Positions 11,696 to 22,681 of a DNA stretch of 64,000 nucleotides are shown piece after piece. Origin of the DNA: Himantopus leucocephalus (Eukaryota > Chordata > Aves > Charadriiformes > Recurvirostridae); NCBI GenBank assembly GCA_003993805.1, contig RSEF01000012.1:8490065-8554064 (forward strand), in the 5' to 3' direction. The notes beneath the pieces were generated by a model. The model saw nothing but the letters and a program-made list of their open reading frames with translations, ran no database searches and had not been told where the DNA came from. A program made the translations under genes and the position numbers. Position 1 is the stretch's first letter. Every line of letters begins with the position of its first letter.

Positions 11696-14600
11696 AAAAC
11701 ATCTTTAAATGTTCTTTGTCAGTATTTTGGGTTTTCTCAATATGAAATACTTGGTGCCTTCGTAGTGTTACAGCACCATAGTAAGCTAGTAGTTGCTGTT
11801 ATTATTATCATATGTTGCTGTGCATTTATAGCAATGAGGGTTACTCTTTTGTAATAGTTAATTTTCCTTCCTCTTGAGGTGGAATGTTGCATAACATTAC
11901 ATGAAGTACCATGAGATACATCTCAGATGAAACTATATTCATAATGCAGTGCAGTAGGATACCAGTTTTTCAAACAACTTGTATGACACTAAATTTGTCT
12001 GGGTGACTCAGAGCTTGTATCATGAGGAGTCACTGTTAGACAGGAAGACGTGTAGAGCAGGGAAGTTTGGATAACCAGGATCATACTGTGAGTAGTTAGG
12101 GTTTTTTTGACCAAATCCATTATATGTAGAAAGGCTATATTTCTTTTTTGTTCATTTATAGAAAGCCTCTTTAATATTACACTATCATATGAGTTTACTG
12201 AACAGATGTTATATTATAAGCCATTACTTTTGATCTTGTCATGAAAAGTAGATTTTTTGATAGGTGGCACCAGCCCAAAAAAGACACCAGACTGGAAAAG
12301 CCAACTTACAACAAGAGAATTGTTGAGATCTAATTTTGAATAATAATTTTATTTACCCATTGTAAACAGTGTTTCTTAAAAGGAAAAAAAGTAAACCCTT
12401 AAGTACCCATCTCTCTTCCTAGATAAGAAAATATTCAAAGCACATCTTATATGTATATGCTTACCACTGATGTCTAATTTTTGTGTCTTTTGTTGTTGTT
12501 AGCCCAAGGAAATGCACAGATATAATCCTTTCATATACCCATTATTTAATTTTATTTCATTTTAGTTTATTTTTTTTAGCCTTGAAGCACTATTCTTCTC
12601 AGTATCCCTTATACCAATCAAGATTAAGAAAAGTCCAACTTTCAATAAAAAATGACTGCAATTGTCTAAACTGTGTCACCTAAATGAATGAGTATTATTG
12701 AAATCTCCTATAGTCTCTGTGGAGGTTTTGCTTTGTAGAGGTGTTTCCTGTGGAATTCATCTTAGAGAGGGGAATGAATTTAGATGTCATTTATGTGCAT
12801 GTGTGTGCTCACTGAAGTGATTTTGAAGGTCTTATGTATGCACCAAGAAACTGGAGAAATTAGATATTTAGGAATGGAAATTGGTGGTCTTCCAGGCAAT
12901 ATTGGATCTAAAAGTGCTAAATCCTTTAATAAATAAACCTTGATTCAGACTGGAATGTCTTGGCTTGATCTTAAAGGTGATATTATGAGGGACTTCTAGC
13001 TGTTGACTAGCCTCAAAGATAATTATCTGCACATTCCAATCTTGTTCTGCCATCAGCAGTGCCTGAGGTCTAAATGGAGCAAATGTTATTTCCACTAGAA
13101 GTATATTATATTTAGACTATCCTCATTCCCAAACATTTAAAAAAATATTTGCATGTGACTGGAAATATGAAGAATAAAATAATTAAATAACTATATGACC
13201 TGCTTCTTAGAGTCCTGTGTGCTTAAGACGGGAGTCACAATTTCAGCCGTTGTAGGCAGTTTTCTGGCTATGACATCGTATGTTGCAAGCACACAGTTAT
13301 ATTGTTGGTGTTACTATTTTCATTAGGCTGTGGATGAAAGAATAAGTTTTTCTCTGCTGAACATTTTGGAGGTGAGAGCTCTTAAAACACTTCAATACAA
13401 TGTTAAGGATTTTGCTCATAATACAGATCAGATGCTCAACAAATTTTATTTACTTTATCATGTACTGGAGCTAATTTGAGGGACTGAATAGCCCATCTGA
13501 AACTGTCTATATGCAATTTAAGCATTAAGGAGTCATGTTCCTGTATCAAGCACCTTTAAATGGTTGGAAGTGCTCTTCTGTCTTAAAAGACTGCCTATTT
13601 AATTCATAGTACATAACTGCTTACGTAATTCATGACAAATTTTTTGAATTTTTTGTTTGTTTCATAAGTTTTACCTGCACAAGTGAAATAGAAATTTGAT
13701 TCTTTAAAGGACTTAACTGCTGGGTATAGCAGAGACTTCCGTAATAAAGTTTGTCTGTGGGACAAAACCTGTACAAAATTGAGAAAGAAAGCATGCATTA
13801 ATTAATAACATGATGTGTAAATATGTATGTTTGTAAATGCACTCTAATATTGTTTCAATGTATCCTCACTTGTGGGATTATGTGTTCATTGGATAGGGAC
13901 TCTGGATCTTAAAAAATACTTCAAATGTACAACTTGATATGGACATAGTCATCTCTATACTCGGAAACCAAACCTGTCTTTGGATGAGAAGGACTTAATA
14001 ACAAAAGATATATCCTCATAAGAATTATTATACAGAATACGAAGAGTGGCAAGGGCGTTAGTTTACATGAAAGGTCAAGCAGATCCAAAATACAGTTCTC
14101 ATCAAGGCCAGTTTAAGCCTCCCAGCTGTAAGTTTTGTAAGTCCTGTCACTTAGCTTGTCTTCTTAATACCCATATATTTTGCCTCAAAATAGAGTGAAT
14201 AACATCAACTTGTAGATCTGCATGTTTTCTGTTTGTACTCTCCTGCATTTTTCCTCATGTGGGAAGAGGCTTGAGAGACTAAGAAGGAAAACAAACTTTT
14301 AACTGAGGAATAAAAGGCAGCTTATGTTAGTTAAAGATTCTGTTACTACTTTTCTTTTCTTCATCTAGTGAGACATGTTATTGCTCATCATACTTCCCCT
14401 AATGTATTTTACCTAAAAAAGTATTTATAGCTGTATAAAACTTAGGCTTTTATGTAAGTGCCCATTGCTTTGGTATTTAAATAACGTTCATACAAGAACA
14501 GTTACAATTGTAAAATCTTTAGTAAATTTCACAGAGCAGTTGTTATGGTTGTCCAGTTTAGGCTAAGGCTAAGTCAGTTTCTCTTAGTTTTCTTATTATA

Positions 14601-15839
14601 AACTGATTACTACTTTATCTATACAGAAACTTTCTTCGTACTACCTGTAAATAGAATTCCTTTATCTAATGAGGCTGCCTTTCATAAGGATTCCTGTTGT
14701 AATGTGAAGCACAATTTAGGCAGCATGAAAGCTCTATCTAAATGTTGACAGCTGCTGTTCTTCAGTATTTATACTAGCAGATGGCAAAACCTGCTTATAA
14801 TCACTAAATGAGAAAGCTGCCTTACCCCAGTTGTTGTGCATATAACCCACAAAAAGGCTGAGCAATAACTACTTGGTAATAGTTGGGTAATCAATCAACT
14901 TCTGTAGGGCAAATCTGTTAGAATATTTCAGCTGTCACATCTTTGGGCTGAGAAGATAAAAAGGCAAAGACAATTTAGTTAAGTGACTACTGAGCAGAAT
15001 TTGGAACTGAAGCACTCCAAGAATAATACGGAGAAATGTTCCAATATGACCTAGACCAGCAGGTTGGGAAGATGAAGTAGAAAAGGGAGACTTGGTTCAG
15101 CAAATTCTGGGAGCTTGCTAATAAGGTAGCTCTATGATATTTCTTCTGTCCGAAGCCAAAAGGGACTAGAATGGACATAGAAAATTGAATTGCAGAGCAT
15201 TGTAGCAGGGAGCTACTTATGTACAGTTATGAGAGGGAAGAAGCAACTGAATTAATAGAACAGAGAGCTAAGCACCATTTTCTGTTGTCTTTTTCTGTTA
15301 TTTTCTTGTACCTGTTAGATGTTGGGATAAGTACTCTGGAATAGTATAGTGATAAGGTGAATAGGGATGTAAGTATTATGATCACCTTCTCCTCCCCTTT
15401 TTTCAGTCTAGTGAAACAACTACTATCACTCAGTAGAAATGCGTTGCCAAATGCGTATTTGGCTGGTTTATCATTAACTGCATGAGGGGAGACAAAAAGC
15501 CTAGGTCTAGAACTTTGAGTTACAGTATTTGCATTTTTATAATTGGACCAAACTCTCCCAAACTGATGTGACAGAATTGACCTTTTTATTTTCCTTGTAG
15601 CTGATGCGCTGGTTTAAGTGACAGATCTCTTTTTTCATCTGGGCATCCTCACTAAAACTTGTCTTGGTTCGGTGATAGACAGTGTGTTGCTTGAAAAAGA
15701 TCAAGTTCTGTAATTCAGCATCTTTGTTTTTCCCAATAATGTTTTTATTCATTGTTAACTGCTGCTATATTTCACAAAGAGATGGAGGTGAATTTTTTCA
15801 GGAGGTAACCTGGAGTAAAACCATTGTTTTAAAGTCTCT
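11696..15839. other. Intron without recognised genes or elements
   Basis: Ordinary AT-rich intron. No coding region, RNA gene or transposon recognised. Short chance frames of about 60-75 codons occur on both strands. Confidence 0.55.
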
Positions 15840-16699
15840 TTACTTTGTCTTCCTTCCTTCAGGTAGTGATTGAGGAAAATTTTGCGGTTTCAGAAGGACA
15901 GTATTTTCTTGGCCTGTCTTCCTGCCCTTCTCGGTGTTCCCTCCCCCACCTGATTTTCTTCTCCCATCTCTGTAATCATAGCAAGCCGTTCCTACAGGGT
16001 TTTTATTTTCTGCATAGTCTGTGTGTGTATAATTCTGCATGTTCTTCTGTCTCTTTGCAACTTTGCTCTGCAGCATTGCATGCTGTCCGTGCAATTATGT
16101 GTAAGGATCCATTTAGTTGCTGCATAGTATCCTCCTGGGTGAGTGTGCCCACAGCATTGCGGAGGCATCTACGGGCTCTGTCANCTCTGTCACTGCTTCT
16201 CGGCTTCTGCTAGGAACCGGCAGCTCTGCTCTCCGAGGCAACAGGCTGTGCAACCACCCTCACATCTGGCTCCCTTTTTGCACAAGTAGTATTTCCTGAG
16301 AATGTTGTTGAGTTCAGTTCGGCGTCCTGCTCCTCCAGCACTCCTTCTTCCTCCCACAGGGAATTTCTCTCTGGCGTGTTGATTGAGGGGAGGCACTGTG
16401 ATCTGCGACTGATTTACCCAGTAAGCTTATTACTGTGTAGTAGGTATGGGGATAGTTTCATGAACAGGGAGCTACTATTTCAGCAAGATTTCTATTTAGC
16501 ACTCTGGAAATTTGACATGCTGATTCAAACTGCCTTCATGGGGGAATTCCTGCTGACAAATTCTGGGTCGATATTTTTGCTCCATCATGCGATCATTCCT
16601 AGCTTATCATGTGTTAGTAATGGAGTCCAGTTGTCAGACATTTTGATGTCCCCCGCAGGCCTCCCCTGACTGTCCTATGAGCTCTCCCGTCCTGGACAG
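15840..16699. other. Moderately GC-richer stretch ending at an assembly gap
   Basis: Base composition rises compared with the flanks, particularly 15900-16400, and the stretch stops at the 100-N gap. A + strand frame of 122 codons (15845-16213) is Cys/Ser/Leu-rich with no recognisable domain. One ambiguous base at 16184 is flanked on both sides by the same 8 bases, CTCTGTCA, like the other single-N joins. I cannot assign a function. Confidence 0.4.
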
Positions 16700-16799
16700 N
16701 NNNNNNNNNNNNNNNNNNNNNNNNNNNNNNNNNNNNNNNNNNNNNNNNNNNNNNNNNNNNNNNNNNNNNNNNNNNNNNNNNNNNNNNNNNNNNNNNNNN
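16700..16799. other. Assembly gap (100 N)
   Basis: Exactly 100 N characters, the usual placeholder for a gap of unknown size. True sequence length here is not known. Confidence 0.99.
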
Positions 16800-16894
16800 T
16801 TTTTAATTATTATTTTTGTAAGAAAGATTTCCTTCTAAGGAACCCTTTTCCCACTACATTACCAGGAATTACACAAAATACATAACCTTTATTT

Positions 16895-17291
16895 TTAGGG
16901 TTTAAGTGCAGCTTATTTGACCTGTGACAGAGCCCATATTGGTAAACTTATGTTGCTTATGTTCGTACCATGTCTGAAACGATTAACTCAATTGACTGTT
17001 TGTAGTCCTGCTCCACGTGTTCTCCTGTACTTCACTCATGGCTCCAGATAAATTTGAGTAAGGGTGTAACTACCAGTTGCTATAGCAAGTATNTTAGGGT
17101 TTAAGTGCAGCTTATTTGACCTGTGACAGAGCCCATATTGGTAAACTTATGTTGCTTATGTTCGTACCATGTCTGAAACGATTAACTCAATTGACTGTTT
17201 GTAGTCCTGCTCCACGTGTTCTCCTGTACTTCACTCATGGCTCCAGATAAATTTGAGTAAGGGTGTAACTACCAGTTGCTATAGCAAGTAT
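16895..17291 (+). repeat. 198-bp tandem duplication with one N at the junction (probable assembly artefact)
   Basis: Bases 16895-17092 and 17094-17291 are the same 198-base sequence as far as I can read, both starting TTAGGGTTTAAGTGCAGC and ending TATAGCAAGTAT, with the only N at 17093. Perfect identity and an N precisely at the junction argue for two overlapping contig ends not being merged rather than a biological duplication. The unit does not resemble a known element. Confidence 0.9.
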
Positions 17292-20200
17292 TACAGTTTT
17301 TCTTGATAAGAGTGATCTGCAAATGGGTGTGCTGAAGCCAGAACTTGACTCTTGAATGTACAGACATACCATGACTTTTCTTGATGTTATTTATATAGTT
17401 GATATTGCATTATATGCAATAGGAATTGTTTATTTTTAAATGTGTAGCATGTCCGTGCCACTGTGACTTTTGTGGGTGTGCCAAGCTAATAAAAACTGTG
17501 TAAATAATTTTATATTAAAAATGCCAAATAATTAAGTAAACAGGGAAAGACTATCTGCATTAAGAGAAGAGTGCAGATATGCAGCTTCCTTGGGCATTCA
17601 GTTCTCAATGAACACTATGTTAAAAGTCACAGTACTAAAGATGGTATCAAATTTCTTTGGTGCAGAAGCTATACATTGTTATCAGTTGCACGAATCTTTT
17701 ATTTATATTACTGCATGTTAATATTATTTAGCTTGTTTCAAAACTAGACAGGAAACTATTTTTCTGATATTACTCACATAAAACTATCCGAGTATTTTCA
17801 TACAATAATGTTTTCACTTTAATAGCTCTTGCTTGCTATTTCACAATATGTAACCACATTGCAGTGTGTGGAGAAACTCTCGTGTACATAAACTACCTGT
17901 TTGCAGTAAGACTTTACACACAGCATGTGAATCGCTGCTGCCTTTGGAAATATTCTGAGGGAGAAACATTTCTAACTTAATATTTTGGAATTATGGATTA
18001 AAAGCAGTGGGGAAGTAGCTTTGTGCAGTGTAACCTAACAAGTGTGCTAAGAATCAGCTTTTGGCAAGAAAACTCCCAGTTTGCCCTCTCTCCCTGAAGT
18101 TGACCTGGTGGATGAAATAGTAGATGTGTGTATGATTCTAGGCATGCCTTCTCCAAAGATCAACATTTGTACACACTTTAGTCACCTTTTATACGCAGTG
18201 CTATTGACATTAACCAGAGAGGCCAGTCTGACAGCGCTGTACTTTAACACCAGCTAAAGAGTTGCTCTGCTCTACTTGCATGGTTTATCTAAAAAGACTC
18301 AACACTGAAATCACACAGTGTAATTGTTTTCAGTCTATAAGAGTTCTCTTCCAGATACAATATCCTGTAGGACAATTGAGTGTCCTACTGAAATCAACTT
18401 ATGTTCAATAGCTAATTCAATTACATATTTTTTTTTATACTTCTGAAAGCATTAGGTTGAACTCTGTAATTTCTCAGTATGTTATATTTAAATCTGCTTT
18501 CATTTGCACAACTATAAAACACTTTTAATGCTACTTTCATAATTAGGTTTGCACAATATCAAACAAGCGTAAGTCAGAGTAGAACTGAGGCCACCAGCAG
18601 TTTAAAACAATCACAGACTTGCTCAAATGAAGCTCGATGGAAAAGTAGAAAAAAGGAATAAGACATGTCAACAAAATAATTCATCCTCAAACTAAATGAA
18701 AAAAATTAAAAGGATGCTGCTTTTTTTGTAATAAGCGGAATTTGCACAATTGCTCAGGTGCTTGGTCTTGTTTCCATTACAGTGCACGTCTGGATGACTG
18801 CTAGGGTTGAATGAGGCCGAATGAGTTAGGCCTTGTCAGTGTGAAGTTTACCCCTTGGACAAAGAACATTTGTTGACTGATTCTTGCAGCACTTTGAATA
18901 CTGTATCTTTATTGACATGGTCTGAGGTGTTTTGGGTGTGTTTTTGTTTTGTTTTGGCTTTTTCTTTTTGTTTTCCTAATATATATAGCATTGCAAAATC
19001 AGAATATGTTATTATTTACTCCATCGTATAACTGTATTTTGCTGCTAATGAAAGAACTTTTATTTGGGGTTAAACATTCCAGCTGCATCTGAGAGTATTA
19101 TTCTGCCGTTTTGCCCATCCTTTTCAGTTTTGCGGGAGGTCACGTTCACATTTTGGCACTGGGTTGTCATACAGTGTTTTGTAGTTGAAACAAATTGAGG
19201 ATCCTATAACTGGATCACAAGACGAAGTGTTTAAATAAATGACAGTATTCCTGGGACTGCAGTGGAAGCATCGTTTTTGTTGGCACTTGAGAAGAGTTTT
19301 TGTTTTCATCTGTCTAGAAAGATGACCCTAGAGCATAGAAGTTTACATTATTTTATACCATCATTTTTGTTTGATTTCATTGAAACTATATACATATAGA
19401 TATTAAAAAAAATTGTTGTTGTTGTTTTGGTTTGGCTTTTTAAGCTGATTATTATTCTATTTGACTGATTATAACCAATATTTTCCAAAATTATTTAATT
19501 GTGTTTTTGTCATAGGTGAAATCACTATATTAATTGGAAGACTGGATAATAAATCCAAGAATTATATTGTTGTTGTCCTATATATTATTGAATTACTGAG
19601 GTTTAGAATAAAAGATGATCAAAGTTCTAACTGCCAGTATCAAGAAAGTTAATAATTTTAATACAGTTCCCAGAACTGTCTTGCAAAATCTTAAATTAAC
19701 TTAATAAAGACCACTATATTATTAAACATTCCACTTAGGATATATATTTCTTTTAATCTATGGGAATCTGCTAAATTCTAGAATATTTTTATGTAGAGAT
19801 GGACATACGTCTTTATCATAACACCGTGCTAATATAAATTAACATGGCTGGTAGCCTCCACGGACAGCCAGCAAGGAAATACTAAGGAAACTGAAGTACC
19901 TTCTCTCCTTGACTGTGGTCCCTACAAGTCTAGATGGGAAATATATGCTGTATCTATAATGTTTCTCTTCTTTATCAGAATAAAACTAAACCTCATGTAT
20001 TATTAACGTAGCACTTAGCAAGAGGATTAAAATATTTTAAATCCTACTTTATGTAATACAGTAATCTCAGTAAGATTTCCGATTTCAAATTCTGCAGTGT
20101 GGCATCCCATTTGATAATTGTGCTGTTGGGTTCCTGTGGAGATGGCAAGCCATTTCATGAGGATTGCTATTTCAGTGCTTCTGGTAATTTGTGTTATGCT

Positions 20201-22404
20201 ACCACTGCATTGCTGGTTGATATCATTGGGTCCTACTTGCCTAGCCTAGTATGATTTTTTTAAAAAAACAACCCCAAGTTGAAAATTAACTATTAGTGTG
20301 GATTTTATAAAGGTTCTACTTAATTTTCTGTCAAATCCTTTACTTACAATGCTTATTTTGAAGCTTGTATACATTCTGGAGTATGGTTACTTTTTTCTTC
20401 TTTGCCAATATCCAAAACTGTGAGAGACAACGTGTGTCTAATTTCTTCATTTGGAAAGGTGCAGGAATATCAGCCACCCTAACTATACTGGTTTTGTTAA
20501 ACCTGTTTCCTGGGTTTAAAAGCTGTGATTGAAGATCAGAGGTGATGAATTTGGCTATGGATGACAAATGGGATGGGAAGAGAGTGGAGGGGAGGGTGAC
20601 AAAGAGTTTATTTCCATGTCTTGCAAAGCTCAGTATGACACTTTGCTACGTCTGTTTGCTTTTGCGAAAAACACCTTTGTAATGAAACTTTAGGCAGTTG
20701 TACCCTGGAGAAACTCCCATTAGAACCAGAAAGAAACAAGGTATTTACAAACCATATTGCAGGACAGTGTTGGCAATTTTAAGAGCTGTAGGTGCACATG
20801 ACTTGTGCTGGACCTCCTGTAGGTGCGTAATTGAATTAGCCATGAGATAGAGTGGTTCTCTGCGTGGCCAGCAGCCGCTGGTGCAGGACCCTGGGATGAC
20901 TGGCACTCATCCTTCACTATGCAAAGTGCAGGGAATCCATTAGTGTGCAAAAGCTGAAATCTTCAGCCTGTGAGTCAGAAGAGCTGGTAAGTGAGTATTT
21001 GTGTGTACAAATCCAAGTTTTTATCTGTTTTCCCTCATCGCTGTTGAATGTGTTATCGATGTCCTTTTAGTCCAGTGACAGAAGAAATGTGTAGGAAAGC
21101 CACAAAGAAACTTTAAGGAATATAGCCTTTCCTTTCTTGCAATCTCATGCTTAATCACGGAGGGAAAAACCCCTAATATAGTTTTCATTAAATTAATCTT
21201 CGCAGAACTGGAGATAACTGAAATTTATATAGTGTGTAACTTGGCAAAAAAAAAACCACCTAAAAAAACCCCAAATGCATTTCCTTAGCAAATGGAAAAA
21301 GAAAGCACCTTTGAAAAGAACTGTGAGGATTTTTACACTGGCTGACTTCTAATTATAAAAAATGCAGCTCACATAAACCCACACTGGATTAATAGTTCGT
21401 TAAACCTTTTTTTTAAAAAAAAAAATATACCTATAACGCTTAATATTCTTGTATTAAAGTGAAAAATCTATAACTAAATAGTAGGTTGTATTTATTTTAT
21501 TTAGTATATAAAATTCATAAATGATCTGTGTGTATAAACCTAACAAGATTAGGTTTTAAAGTAGGTATGCTGTTTTTGTATAGCTACTGATACTTGAAAA
21601 AGTCAGTTAGGGAAATCCAAACCTCTTGTATTTATCACTAATATCGTTGCTAAAATGAAGTGCCAAGATAGTAATACTAATGATACTAACCTTGATCGCT
21701 GGAAAGTTGCCAGCTCTTCGTCATCCTGTAGAAATATATTATACTTGAACTGAGAAAACATGCAATTGTCCCTCCCCCTCCTTATTCCCACAAACTGGAA
21801 CAGTATTATGTTAGCGTGAGTTGTGCTGAGCCGAATCCAATCTGGAATTAAGAATGCTCCAGGGCATTTTTAATAAACTGTCATTCATTTGAACTCTAAC
21901 CTTCTTTAATTTGTAGAATCTGGTAATGCAGATGTATACTTCAGCCACATTCATTTCTTTTTCTTTTCTTATCTTGGTGTCAAACACTGCTGATTGGACT
22001 TGAAAATGTGAAGCTGCAGAAGAAGTAGAAAGTGTTCTTTTAAAATAGTCTCAAAACTAAGAAAGATTTATAATAACCAGTTTAGTTTGCTGGTTTTCTG
22101 CCATTCTGAAACATAAATGTAATTCTAGTACTGATTTTAATAAAATCCTTGAAGTGCTGAGGTCAGTTAGGCTTTCTGAAAGTATGACAAAAAATAATGG
22201 CTTTTATTAGAAAAAGCAAAGGATGAAATGAAGCTGTTGTCTTGCAAAAGGGAAGAAAACCCAATTAATAACGCGTTCAGGGCATAGAGTACATATAGCA
22301 AAAAAACTTTTCACTGAGGTTCTCACAGTAAACTTTCAAAGCATGAATTCTTATTAATTCTTTAGCTGGTATCTGAAATGGCAAAGTTTTATTAGAAGTA
22401 GTTA
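17292..22404. other. Intron without recognised genes or elements
   Basis: AT-rich sequence with no gene. It includes a 17-base palindrome, ATTGCATTATATGCAAT, at 17404-17420, and short A and T runs near 19406, 21247 and 21411. No transposon recognised. Confidence 0.55.
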
Positions 22405-22533
22405 GACTAAGAGATGTAGTGGTGGTGGTGGGGAAGAGCAGGCTTTCGGGCAGTGCCCGGGTGAGGAGNGACTAAGAGATGTAGTGGTGGTGGTGGGGAA
22501 GAGCAGGCTTTCGGGCAGTGCGCGGGTGAGGAG
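22405..22533 (+). repeat. 64-bp direct repeat around a single N (probable assembly artefact)
   Basis: Copies at 22405-22468 and 22470-22533 both begin GACTAAGAGATGTAGTGGTG and end GTGAGGAG; the N is at 22469. I see one difference (GCCCGGG against GCGCGGG), consistent with a sequencing error or an allelic difference at a contig end. It falls at the edge of a GC-rich island, where short-read assembly often fails. Confidence 0.85.
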
Positions 22534-22681
22534 CTGCCCCCGGGCAGCCCCGCGGGCGCTGGGAGCTGCTGCCTCCAGCCGTGCTGCTGAAGGCGGAGGG
22601 GCTGCGGCGGCACCCCCGGCTCAGGGGAAACGCCACCGGGGCTCGCACAGTGACAGTGCCTGCCCTACCTTCAGCACGTGA
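22521..22681. other. Short GC- and CpG-rich island inside the intron
   Basis: About 160 bases contain many CG dinucleotides and runs such as GCCCCGCGGGCGCTGGGAGC and GGCGGAGGGGCTGCGGCGGC, in sharp contrast to the AT-rich sequence on both sides. It is short for a classic CpG island. It could be a small intragenic island, an alternative promoter, an enhancer, or unrecognised repeat debris. Open frames on both strands (65-71 codons) are Ala/Pro/Arg-rich, as expected from composition alone, and I do not call a gene. Confidence 0.6.

Noticed and set aside
15845..16213. 122-codon + strand open frame
   Set aside because: Cys/Leu/Ser-rich translation without motifs, crossing an ambiguous base at a probable assembly join.
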